This document shows, in pieces, positions 55,205 through 63,360 of a DNA stretch of 64,000 nt (position 1 is its first letter; every line of letters begins with the position of its first letter). Origin of the DNA: UBA2638 sp046293135 (GTDB lineage Bacteria > Pseudomonadota > Alphaproteobacteria > Micavibrionales > Micavibrionaceae); NCBI GenBank assembly GCA_046293135.1, contig JBKBPR010000003.1, forward strand, positions 1 to 64,000, written 5' to 3'. Position numbers and translations under genes: made by a program. The notes under the pieces were generated by a model that saw nothing but the letters and a program-made list of their open reading frames with translations, was not told the origin of the DNA and did not search any database.

Positions 55205-56203
55205 ATGGATAGAAGAATGCTACGGGAATTAAACGACAATACGGCGTTATATAAAATCTTGAGCTGGACGAGCTGGCCGATACTGATGATTGTCTGCGTG
55301 AGTGTTATGGCTTATGGCTTTACGCTCGATCAACCGATTATCTTTTTCAATATCGCCTATCTGTTTTTGATTGTGAGTTTGTTTGCGCTCGAAACCGTGA
55401 TGCCGTTCGAAAAGCAATGGACGAAGCCTGATGGCCAGAACTTTGCCAGTATCGCACATACATTATCAAGCAAAGGCACAGTGCAGCTTATCCTTGTATT
55501 TAGCGCCGTGATCGGCCTTGCCGAAGTCATTAAACCGGCTGCAGAGCCGCTCAATTACGGGATATGGCCGCGCGATTGGCCGATGTGGCTGCAAGTGATT
55601 TTGGGACTTTATGTCGCTGAATTTATGCTTTATTGGGCACACCGCCTAAGTCATGAAGTGCCGTTTTTCTGGCGTTTCCATGCGGTGCATCACAGCGTTA
55701 AAAAGCTTTGGATTATCAATACGGGGCGCTTTCATTTCGTTGATAGCCTCCTGAGCATTGTTCTGGGAATGGCGATTTTGTTGGCCTTTGGCGCGCCGCT
55801 GGAGGTCATTCAGTGGATGAGTGCGATGACCGCCTTTATCGGCATGTTGACCCATTGCAATGTGACGATGAAATTCGGTGTGATTTCCTATGTGTTTAAC
55901 ACCCCTGAATTGCATCGCTGGCATCACTCGATGGATCTGCGCGAGGGCAATCGCAATTATTGTGAAAATGTGATGCTTTGGGATCAGGTGTTCGGCACGT
56001 TTATCAATCCGAAAGACCGCCGCCCACCCGCCAATATCGGGATGAAAGATTATATGCCGCCTAAATTCTGGCAGCAGCTGCTGTGGCCGTTTCTAACCAA
56101 CGCGGTTAAAAAGCGCATTATCCCTGAATTCGAGCCTTTGCCGTTTATCCACGAAGACAAAACGCCTAAATCTTCTGCGGCGCGTAAGCTTTCAAGCCAA
56201 TGA
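55205..56203 (+). CDS. Sterol desaturase/fatty acid hydroxylase family membrane protein
   Basis: A 332-residue membrane di-iron enzyme. The His clusters are complete and in order: HRLSH, HAVHHS, a single HC in LTHCNVT, and HRWHHS. Membrane helices lie near residues 18-55, 95-115 and 178-220. The family hydroxylates or desaturates lipids. The substrate here is unknown; bacteria use relatives on hopanoid, carotenoid or ceramide-like lipids. It overlaps the GDP-fucose synthase gene by four bases (ATGA). Confidence 0.88.
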   Translation: MDRRMLRELNDNTALYKILSWTSWPILMIVCVSVMAYGFTLDQPIIFFNIAYLFLIVSLFALETVMPFEKQWTKPDGQNFASIAHTLSSKGTVQLILVFSAVIGLAEVIKPAAEPLNYGIWPRDWPMWLQVILGLYVAEFMLYWAHRLSHEVPFFWRFHAVHHSVKKLWIINTGRFHFVDSLLSIVLGMAILLAFGAPLEVIQWMSAMTAFIGMLTHCNVTMKFGVISYVFNTPELHRWHHSMDLREGNRNYCENVMLWDQVFGTFINPKDRRPPANIGMKDYMPPKFWQQLLWPFLTNAVKKRIIPEFEPLPFIHEDKTPKSSAARKLSSQ

Positions 56204-57195
56204 GTGTAGGCGGCGATAACGGTAATAATGGTGATAGCCGTTGTACCCCCGCGAATTTTTCTCTTCAGGATAAAACCATCTGGATCGCCGGAGAACACGG
56301 CATGGTTGGTCGCGCCTTGACACGCGCTTTGGAACAACGCGGCCACAGCAAAATAATCAAACTCCCCCGTGAGGCTGTTGATTTCCGAGATCAAGCGGCT
56401 GTGCTGCGTTTTATGCGAGAGGCAAAGCCGCATGTTGTGGTTGTGGCGGCGGGCAAAGTCGGCGGTATTCAGGCCAATCTGAACGCGCCCTCCGCATTTT
56501 TGTACGATAACACGATGATCGCCGCCAATATCATTGAGGCGGCACGGCTCGCGGGTGTTGAAAAGCTGCTTTATCTCGGCTCATCGTGCCAATATCCTGC
56601 TGATGCACCGTTGCCGCTTCAGCCTCAAAGCCTTTTGAGCGGGGCGTTTGAGCCGAGTAATGCACCCTATGCGTTGGCCAAGTCATTGGGGGTTGCGCTC
56701 TGCCAAACCTACCGCGCTGCTTATGGTTGCGATTTTATATCCGCGCTTCCGTGTAATCTTTACGGCCCTTATGACCGCTTTGATGCGGAGCTGAGCCATG
56801 TTATCCCTGCCTTGATGATGAAAGCGCATCAGGCGAAATTATCGGGCGCACATTCCTTTGAAGCTTGGGGCAGCGGTGCACCGCGCCGTGAGTTCTTATA
56901 TGTTGATGATCTTGCCGAAGCGTGTTTGATTCTCTTGGAACGTTACAGCGCCGCCGCGCCTGTGAATATCGGAACGGGGTATTCTATCTCTATTCGGGAT
57001 CTGGCGGCACAGATAGCGCAATGTGTCGGCTTTACGGGTGAGATTGTCTGGAACAAGCAAAAGCCGGATGGGGTGTACGATAAAACCCTTGATGTCAGCG
57101 CAATCACTCAAATCGGCTGGAGACCAAATTATTCATTGATAGAGGGGTTGGAAAATACCTATAGCTGGTTTTTGAAACGAATTCGAAAATCTTAA
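56200..57195 (+). CDS. fcl: GDP-L-fucose synthase-like epimerase/reductase
   Basis: A 331-residue short-chain dehydrogenase. The Rossmann loop is WIAGEHGMVGRALTRAL (GxxGxxG), the active site is LYLGSSCQYP and NAPYALAK (Tyr-x3-Lys), and VVVAAGKVGGIQAN and GSGAPRREFLYVDD are hallmarks of Fcl/WcaG. It converts GDP-4-keto-6-deoxymannose to GDP-L-fucose. The GDP-mannose dehydratase (gmd) is not in the window. The first ~23 residues are a Gly/Asn-rich extension. It probably supplies the glycan made by the enzymes at both window ends. Confidence 0.9.
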   Translation: MSVGGDNGNNGDSRCTPANFSLQDKTIWIAGEHGMVGRALTRALEQRGHSKIIKLPREAVDFRDQAAVLRFMREAKPHVVVVAAGKVGGIQANLNAPSAFLYDNTMIAANIIEAARLAGVEKLLYLGSSCQYPADAPLPLQPQSLLSGAFEPSNAPYALAKSLGVALCQTYRAAYGCDFISALPCNLYGPYDRFDAELSHVIPALMMKAHQAKLSGAHSFEAWGSGAPRREFLYVDDLAEACLILLERYSAAAPVNIGTGYSISIRDLAAQIAQCVGFTGEIVWNKQKPDGVYDKTLDVSAITQIGWRPNYSLIEGLENTYSWFLKRIRKS

Positions 57196-57260
57196 TATAA
57201 ATTCAAGATTTTCGGTGATAGGATAGATTAAATATTTGCTAAAAGCTCTGAAGAGGTAAT

Positions 57261-57884
57261 TTGTCAGATCCAGCCGACACACAAAATTCATCGCCTATAT
57301 TATCAGATGATCGCCGTTCAGTTGCTGATCATAATCGGTACTTCAATGACCAATTTGGTGCAAAGCCTTTTTATCTGGCGCCAGGTGAGTCGGGATGTGG
57401 AAATGAACCCGAGGAGATGTTAATTGCTACAATCGGTGCCGGCATTGCTGTTAGTATATATGACAAAGATTTGCAAATTGGTGGGATGGCCAATATTCTT
57501 GTGCCGGATAGTGTAATTGATCTATTTCCCCGTTTTGATGTAGTTGAGCCCTCGGTTATACAGAAGATTTTTAGTCCGCTCGATGATTGTATTGCGCTTT
57601 TAAAGCAAATGGGTGCAGGGAAAACGCGGATACGGGTTAGGGTTATAGGTGGCTCTAGCTATCACGGTGATAAAAAAGATAGAGGGACAAAAAACTACAT
57701 TATTGTGAAATCTTATCTGAATAGTCTGGATATTATGCCGATGAGTGAGGATGTGAGTGGTGCTTACCTGCGCCGTGTTCACTTCTTTCCCTCGACAGGG
57801 CACGCCGTACGACGCGTCTTAAGACGTAAAGATGATTATGCTTCGATGCAGGAAACGGAATATCAATATCAATTAAACTTTTGA
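57261..57884 (+). CDS. CheD-fold protein lacking the catalytic Cys and His
   Basis: A 207-residue protein with the CheD chemoreceptor-deamidase fold: ATIGAGIAVSIYD, IGGMANILVPDS, VRVIGGSSYHGD, KNYIIVKSYLNSLDI and RRVHFFPSTGHAVRRVL line up in order. CheD has GSC and GGM-x-H at the first two sites; here the Cys is Gly61 and the His is Asn78, so deamidase activity should be lost. It may be a scaffold or regulator like CheD bound to CheC. The start is TTG with AGAGGT upstream. No chemotaxis genes are nearby. It overlaps the convergent arginase-family gene by 12 bp. Confidence 0.8.
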   Translation: MSDPADTQNSSPILSDDRRSVADHNRYFNDQFGAKPFYLAPGESGCGNEPEEMLIATIGAGIAVSIYDKDLQIGGMANILVPDSVIDLFPRFDVVEPSVIQKIFSPLDDCIALLKQMGAGKTRIRVRVIGGSSYHGDKKDRGTKNYIIVKSYLNSLDIMPMSEDVSGAYLRRVHFFPSTGHAVRRVLRRKDDYASMQETEYQYQLNF

Positions 57885-58763
57885 TAACTGGCCGCGCTCT
57901 GCCTGAGATTGGGCTTTATTGTAATTGATATTTATATCGTCCGCATATTGCTCTTTCAGATTAAAGCCTTGCATTAAGATATTCTCGACAAGCGGAAGGG
58001 TTGATTGCGGATCTTTTGGTGCGTATTCGGTCAAACAACCGCCAATAATATTATAGTTTTGGGTATAATAACTGATCAGTGCAATGAGTTCCTCAAGGCG
58101 AAAGCCGCCCGATGTCGGCGTGGCGCATTCGTTGAAAACGCTCTGATCAAGCGAATCAATATCAACATGGATATATAGATTTTTGCTTTTCAGCGCCGGG
58201 TAATCCTCGCCCAGACTGCGCGTTTTTTCCGTTTCAAAGACGGCGATACTCTCATCATTGATAAAACGTGCCTCTTCAGGGTCAATGCTGCGCAGGCCAA
58301 AAAATGTTAGCTGATCGGGCTTAAGTGGGGTTTTGACAAGAGAGGTAAGGCTGTCTGCCCCGTCCCCCATCAGACAGCGCAGCGTCATGCCGTGAAAGTT
58401 CTTGGAAGGCGAGCTGGCAGGCGTGTTCAGATCGGCATGCGCATCCACCCAAATCAACGCCATATCCCCGCCATACAGCGCGTTTAGGTAGGTGAGCTGG
58501 GCAAAATCGCTACTGCAATCTCCGCCGCAAGTGAAAATCTTGCGCGGGCGCTCGGTTTCCAGCAAAGTCGCAATCGTATTTGTCAACGCCGTAATCGGGG
58601 TTAAGCCTTTGACGTTTTCCGCTATTTCTAAGTCACGCCCATCCAGTGGAATCTGATGAATGTTAAAGCCTTGGGCGTTCAATAGAGTGCCGATTGCTTT
58701 AGCACCGTCAGGAATCGGCGTTGGGCGGCCAATGCCTTGCCATTGCGGATTGAGTATGATCAT
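57873..58763 (-). CDS. Arginase/agmatinase-family ureohydrolase
   Basis: About 296 residues from the ATG at 58763 (AGGGGAG upstream). The metal motifs are WVDAHADLNTP and HVDIDSLDQS, both normal. The first motif reads CGGDCSSDFA where classic arginases have GGDHS, so one manganese ligand would be Cys. This variant is known in part of the family, and activity may persist with other substrates. Arginine, agmatine or a related guanidino compound is possible; specificity is not readable. Confidence 0.85.
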   Translation of the reverse strand: MIILNPQWQGIGRPTPIPDGAKAIGTLLNAQGFNIHQIPLDGRDLEIAENVKGLTPITALTNTIATLLETERPRKIFTCGGDCSSDFAQLTYLNALYGGDMALIWVDAHADLNTPASSPSKNFHGMTLRCLMGDGADSLTSLVKTPLKPDQLTFFGLRSIDPEEARFINDESIAVFETEKTRSLGEDYPALKSKNLYIHVDIDSLDQSVFNECATPTSGGFRLEELIALISYYTQNYNIIGGCLTEYAPKDPQSTLPLVENILMQGFNLKEQYADDININYNKAQSQAERGQLSKV

Positions 58764-58994
58764 GATTGTGAGCGCTCCCCTGTCACGCGATTTTTTGAAA
58801 TTTTGCAGTGTCGCAAAAGGGATTGCAAGCGCGATCAAACATCATTTAGCAAAGAAGTTTTGTGCAGTGCGAGCTTTACATACATTTTTCTGAAATAATA
58901 TTTCAAAACCATGTGAACAAGAAGTGTATTCTTGCTTATTTTCTAAAAAAAGATGTAAAATAATATTTATAATTTTAAAAAATACCGTTTGTGA

Positions 58995-59023
58995 TTGACC
59001 CCAATGTTTTTAATTTGTTAGGG
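58995..59023 (+). promoter_or_regulatory. Candidate promoter of the small RNA
   Basis: TTGACC at 58995-59000 and TTAGGG at 59018-59023, spacer 17 bp. The -35 is good and the -10 weak by the E. coli standard. A start near 59030 follows. Confidence 0.45.
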
Positions 59024-59029
59024 TCTGCC

Positions 59030-59233
59030 AATAAAAAAATCGGGCTGGTTTAAATTTCTGGGACATTGTTGGAATTCGTTTCGTGCAAATGAGCTAATTT
59101 GCAATGGATCGTATGGAATTGTCAGGCTTTGCCCTGATAATCGAAGGTCAGTGCGTTCCGCTGATCCCGTATCTTACAGGAACCCCACACACGCCTGAAG
59201 CCTGATAGATCACTCTATCAGGCTTCTTTTTAT
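59030..59233 (+). ncRNA. Candidate structured small RNA, family not identified
   Basis: About 200 nt between a promoter-like site and a strong terminator, in a 420-bp gap without a credible gene. Stems are visible: GCAAAT/ATTTGC near 59085-59103, TCAGG/CCTGA near 59120, TCAG/CTGA near 59150, and the terminator. The 5' and 3' halves do not form the long closing helix of 6S RNA, and no SRP, RNase P or tmRNA signature is present. A 33-codon frame (from ATG at 59103) ends inside the terminator stem but lacks a ribosome site. The ends are estimates. Confidence 0.5.
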
Positions 59234-59234
59234 T
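59197..59234 (+). terminator. Strong intrinsic terminator
   Basis: A 13-bp perfect stem (GAAGCCTGATAGA / TCTATCAGGCTTC) around TCAC, followed by TTTTTATT. It terminates the small RNA on the plus strand; the M3 peptidase gene ends 28 bp downstream on the other strand. Confidence 0.92.
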
Positions 59235-59261
59235 GCGCGTAAATATTTTTAGAGGCACTTT

Positions 59262-61325
59262 TTATGCCGATTTTTTTAGCAATCCTTCGCGGCGTAGCAG
59301 CGAGTCGGGGTCTGCCTCACGGCCACGGAAGTTATGATAAAGCACATTCGGCGGCAGGCTTCCGCCCTTGGCCAGAACATGGGTTTTATAAGCCTCGGCC
59401 GTGTCGCGGTCATAAAGCCCTTTTTCCAAGAACAGCTCGAATGTGTCGGCGTCGAGCACTTCAGCCCATTTATAGCTGTAATACCCCGCCGAATAGCCGC
59501 CCGCGAAAATGTGATTAAAGCTGGTGGAGGTCGGGCCGCCCATGCGTTCGAACAGCATGAAATCTTTCAAAACCTCATCTTCGAAGGCGACGATATCTTC
59601 AATCGCTGACGGATCGGCCGCATGCCAAGCCATATCGAGCGTACCGAGGCTGATCTGGCGCAAGCCGCCCATTCCGACCATAAAATTTTTCGAGGCGATA
59701 ATCTTATCAATCAGCGCGGCGGGGATTTTCTCACCGCTCTGATAATGCGCGGCGAAAAGATCGAGCGTTTCTTTCTCATAGCACCAGTTTTCCTGAACCT
59801 GTGAGGGCAGTTCGACAAAATCCCACAATACATTTGTTCCGGCGAGCGAGCGATAGGTTACATCCGATAATAGGGCGTGAATGGCGTGTCCCATCTCGTG
59901 GAACAAGGTCGTCACTTCACCATGCGAGAGCAGTGAAGGCCGCTCTTTGGTAGGCTTGGTGAAATTGCAGACAATCGCGATGACAGGGCGTTCCACCTTG
60001 CCGTTCACCAGCCCCTGATCGCGGTAGGAGGTTTTCCATGCGCCGTCTTTTTTGCCCGCGCGCGGGTGGAAATCACCGTAAAGCGTGCCGATAAACTTGC
60101 CGCTGGTTTTGTCATGCACATCAAACACTTTGACGTCTTCATGCCAGACCGGATAGGCGGTGGAGGCTGTAAAGCTGAGGTTAAAGAGCTTGGTGAAATG
60201 CTCGAAACACCCCGCAAGAACCTTGTCGAGCTGGAAATAGGGGCGCAAATCTTCGGAGGAAAAATCAAACAGTTTTTGCTTGAGCTTTTCACTGTAATAG
60301 GTTGCATCCCAAGGTTTGAAATCCGAGATTCCGTCTGTATCCCTAGCAAAGGCTTTCAGCTCTTCCAGATCCTTTAGCGCGGCGGGCTTATAGGCTTTTT
60401 TGAGCTTGTCCAAAAACCCAAGCACTGTTTCGGGCGTTTCGGCCATGCGGCGCTCCAGCACATAATGCGCGTGGGTGTTATAGCCCAAAAGCTGCGCCCG
60501 CTCATGGCGAAGCTGCGCAATCCGTTTGGCATTTTTGGAATTGTCATACGGGTCAGAGCCATCAGGCGACCAGGCGCGGGTTGCCATTGCGCGCCAGATT
60601 TTCTCACGGATAGCGCGGTTTTGCGCATATTGAATGACGGGGATATAGCTGGGGTAATCCAGCGTAAAGAGCCACTTCCCATCATAGCCTTTTTCCTCGG
60701 CAGCGAGCTTGGCGGCTTCCACCGCGCCTTCGGGCAATCCGGCCAGTTCGCGCTCGTCTTCAATGACCATCTCAAAAGCTTCCATGGATTTTTTGGCATT
60801 GTTCATGAATTGCGGGCCAAGGGTCGAGCTTTCCTGCGCTATTTCACGGAAGCGCTGCTTTGATTTTTCATCAAGCAAAGCGCCGCTGCGGACAAAACCC
60901 TTATAGGTATTATCGAGTAAAGTCATTTGCTCTTCGGTCAAACCGAGGCTATCAGCCTTGTCATGGACAGCCTTAACGCGGGCGAAAAGCTGCTCATCAA
61001 GCATAATATCGTTTGAAAACTCCGCCGCAATCGGGCCGATTTTTTCGGCAAGCTCGTGCAGCGCATCGCCGCCAATGGCTGAAAGCTGGTTGTAGAAAAT
61101 CGCCGTTACCTGATCGAGCTTGTCCGAAGCGGTTTCCAGCGCCACAATGGTGTTGTCGAAATCGGGCGCAGCAGCGTTATCGCGAATGGCTTCTATATTG
61201 GTGCGGGCTTCTTTGATCGCGATCTCAATGGCCGGAAAATAATCGGTTTCGCTGATTTTATCAAAGGCGGGGGCGTGATTGGGCAGTTTCGAGAGTTCAA
61301 GAAGCGCATCAACGGACATAAGCAA
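59262..61325 (-). CDS. M3-family zinc oligopeptidase (oligopeptidase A / Dcp-like)
   Basis: A 687-residue cytosolic metallopeptidase. TTLFHEMGHAIHALLSDV carries the HExxH zinc and catalytic site, with the third ligand Glu in the WDFVELPSQVQE helix, and the FNHIFAGGYSAGYYSYKWAEVLDAD substrate Tyr region (read in parts) near the end. Length and order fit PrlC/Dcp. It degrades short peptides, including signal-peptide remnants. No signal peptide. It is divergent from mnmD. Confidence 0.95.
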   Translation of the reverse strand: MLMSVDALLELSKLPNHAPAFDKISETDYFPAIEIAIKEARTNIEAIRDNAAAPDFDNTIVALETASDKLDQVTAIFYNQLSAIGGDALHELAEKIGPIAAEFSNDIMLDEQLFARVKAVHDKADSLGLTEEQMTLLDNTYKGFVRSGALLDEKSKQRFREIAQESSTLGPQFMNNAKKSMEAFEMVIEDERELAGLPEGAVEAAKLAAEEKGYDGKWLFTLDYPSYIPVIQYAQNRAIREKIWRAMATRAWSPDGSDPYDNSKNAKRIAQLRHERAQLLGYNTHAHYVLERRMAETPETVLGFLDKLKKAYKPAALKDLEELKAFARDTDGISDFKPWDATYYSEKLKQKLFDFSSEDLRPYFQLDKVLAGCFEHFTKLFNLSFTASTAYPVWHEDVKVFDVHDKTSGKFIGTLYGDFHPRAGKKDGAWKTSYRDQGLVNGKVERPVIAIVCNFTKPTKERPSLLSHGEVTTLFHEMGHAIHALLSDVTYRSLAGTNVLWDFVELPSQVQENWCYEKETLDLFAAHYQSGEKIPAALIDKIIASKNFMVGMGGLRQISLGTLDMAWHAADPSAIEDIVAFEDEVLKDFMLFERMGGPTSTSFNHIFAGGYSAGYYSYKWAEVLDADTFELFLEKGLYDRDTAEAYKTHVLAKGGSLPPNVLYHNFRGREADPDSLLRREGLLKKSA

Positions 61326-61369
61326 AAATCCTTTCTAACAATTACCTCACTAATATATAAGAGATTGTG

Positions 61370-62122
61370 ATGGATACAAGCGACAAAGGCGCGCCGCGCT
61401 CGAAAGAATTTGATGATGTGTATTTCTCGGCTGTGGACGGGCTGGCCGAAATGCGCCACGTTTTCCTGAGCGGCAATGATTTACCCGCGCGATTTGCTGA
61501 GGGCGGGGCATGCTTTGCCATTTGCGAAACGGGGTTTGGGACGGGGTTGAATTTTCTGGCGAGTTGGGCGGAATGGTTGAGCATCTCTGTCAATCAAGGG
61601 TATGAGGCCAAATCGCTACGCTTCGTTTCTTATGAGAAATTTCCGCTGACGCGCGATGAAATCGAGGCTTATCTTACGCCGTTTTGGCCGCATTTTGAAG
61701 AGCTGCGCACTGAGTTTTTGGCGCAATATCCGCAAAAACCCCAAGACCTGCGCGGCAGGGTAGAGCTTTCATTACGCGGCAATGTGGAACTGATTTTGAT
61801 TTTTGAGGATGTGAATACTGCCTTGCCCTTACAAAATGATAAGGTTGATGTTTGGTTTTTGGACGGGTTTAAGCCGTCAAGCAATCCTGATATGTGGTCG
61901 GAAACTGTTTTTGCGCAGATGGCGCGGCTCAGCCATGAGGGCGCAACATTCGCAACCTTCACCGCGGCAGGATTTGTCAAACGCGGTTTGATGGCAGCAG
62001 GGTTTCATGTTGAGAAGCGGCGCGGTTTTGGGCGCAAGCGGGATATGTTGGTCGGACGGTTTATCGGTCAGCCGGACATACGCTCGATTGAGCAGTCGTC
62101 TCAGCGGGAGGGCGTGCTATGA
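61370..62122 (+). CDS. mnmD: tRNA U34 methyltransferase, MnmC(m)/MnmD-type
   Basis: About 250 residues, the N-terminal half of MnmC as a free enzyme. DVYFSAVDGLAEMRHVFLSG is the conserved start, ICETGFGTGLNFLA the SAM-binding loop, VWFLDGFKPSSNPDMWS the active-site region (DGFxP..NPxxW), and GATFATFTAAGFVKRGL the end. It methylates nm5s2U to mnm5s2U. The ATG at 61370 is preferred. The stop overlaps the start of the FAD gene by four bases. Confidence 0.93.
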   Translation: MDTSDKGAPRSKEFDDVYFSAVDGLAEMRHVFLSGNDLPARFAEGGACFAICETGFGTGLNFLASWAEWLSISVNQGYEAKSLRFVSYEKFPLTRDEIEAYLTPFWPHFEELRTEFLAQYPQKPQDLRGRVELSLRGNVELILIFEDVNTALPLQNDKVDVWFLDGFKPSSNPDMWSETVFAQMARLSHEGATFATFTAAGFVKRGLMAAGFHVEKRRGFGRKRDMLVGRFIGQPDIRSIEQSSQREGVL

Positions 62123-63261
62123 GGCTGGCAATTATCGGGGCGGGGCTTGCCGGAACTGCAGCGGTCTATATATTAAAACGATACGTATCGAATATTAAAA
62201 TATATGAGGCTATGGGGACGTTTGCCGCTAAGGCTTCGGGCAATCCTACAGGGCTTGTCAATCCGCGTTTCTCAGCCCATAAAACACCGGAGAGTGAGTA
62301 TTACGCTCAAGGATTTAAAGCGCTGACGCAAGAACTTACAGCCATTGCGCAAACGCCGCAGGGGCAGGCGGTCGGCTGGCGGCCATGCGGAGCGCTGCAT
62401 TTGATGGTCGATGGAAAGCGCCAAAAACGCTTTCCGCAAACGGTGCAAAATTGGGGTTGGCGTGATGAGGATTTGCGCTGCGTTGATGCGGCGGAGGCCA
62501 GCGCGATTGCGGGCATTCCGCTGGCATATGATGCGCTTTACGTGCGGGAGAGCGGTTTTTTAAATCCCGCCGCCTTGTGCCGCTATTACGCGCATGACGT
62601 TGAGGTGGTTACAAACAAATCCGTCGTAACGCTTGAGGATATGGGCGCGCTTGAGGCTGATGTCATTGTGATTGCCTGCGGGGCGACGGCGGCGCATATG
62701 GAGATATGCCAAGGCTTACCGCTTCGCAGCGTGCGCGGGCAGATAACCCAAATTCGCAGTGCCGCGCCATTATCTGATTTGCGCTGTAATTTGCATTATG
62801 GCGGCTATTGTACGCCGGCGATGGAGGGCGGCGTTCATGCGTTGGGGGCGACGTTTCAACGCTGGTTGGATTATGATGATATCCGCGCTGAGGATGATGT
62901 TCAGAATATAAACGAGTTGCAGCGTATCGTGCCAAAAATAACCGAAGCGCCAGAGATTTGTGGGCAGCGCGCTGCTATTCGTTCCACAACGCCGGATCAT
63001 ATCCCGATTGTCGGCGCGCTTGATGATTGGCAGGGGGGGCAGTCACAGGCTCAAATCCAAGAAGCCACAAAAGCAAAAATCTATCTGTCCTTGGCGCATG
63101 GCTCGCATGGTCTGGTCAGCTCTTTTGCCGCGGCGCATATTTTGGCTGATTTGATTTTAGGCGAAGATCACTCACTCTTTAATTTAAAAACGAAACAAAT
63201 CGTATCGTTAAATAGATTCGCAAATCAGGTGCGCGGTGAACAAAACCCTATTGGGGTTTGA
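62119..63261 (+). CDS. FAD-dependent cmnm5U-tRNA oxidoreductase, MnmC(o)-type
   Basis: A 380-residue DAO-fold flavoenzyme. LAIIGAGLAGTAAVYILK is the FAD-binding loop, KASGNPTGLVNPRFS the MnmC-typical GNxxGLxxPxx motif, CGALHL and LRSVRGQIT follow, and the end has AIRSTTPDHIPIVGAL and SLAHGSHGLVSSFAAAHILADLI (read in parts). It converts cmnm5s2U34 to nm5s2U34. In enterobacteria it is fused to the methyltransferase; here the two parts are separate, ATGA-coupled genes. Confidence 0.9.
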   Translation: MRLAIIGAGLAGTAAVYILKRYVSNIKIYEAMGTFAAKASGNPTGLVNPRFSAHKTPESEYYAQGFKALTQELTAIAQTPQGQAVGWRPCGALHLMVDGKRQKRFPQTVQNWGWRDEDLRCVDAAEASAIAGIPLAYDALYVRESGFLNPAALCRYYAHDVEVVTNKSVVTLEDMGALEADVIVIACGATAAHMEICQGLPLRSVRGQITQIRSAAPLSDLRCNLHYGGYCTPAMEGGVHALGATFQRWLDYDDIRAEDDVQNINELQRIVPKITEAPEICGQRAAIRSTTPDHIPIVGALDDWQGGQSQAQIQEATKAKIYLSLAHGSHGLVSSFAAAHILADLILGEDHSLFNLKTKQIVSLNRFANQVRGEQNPIGV

Positions 63262-63360
63262 GCTTGGTTGATATAGGATTTGCCGCGAAACTTGCCTTGC
63301 CCGCCGAATAATGCGCGGTAAGCCAATAAACACAAAACGACAGAGCAATAGAAATAACAT

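Noticed and set aside
59103..59204. A 33-codon frame inside the small RNA candidate
   Set aside because: No Shine-Dalgarno sequence before its ATG and its stop lies in the terminator stem; a coding role cannot be supported.
59030..59233. 6S RNA as identity of the small RNA
   Set aside because: The two halves do not pair into the long bulged helix with a central bubble that defines 6S.
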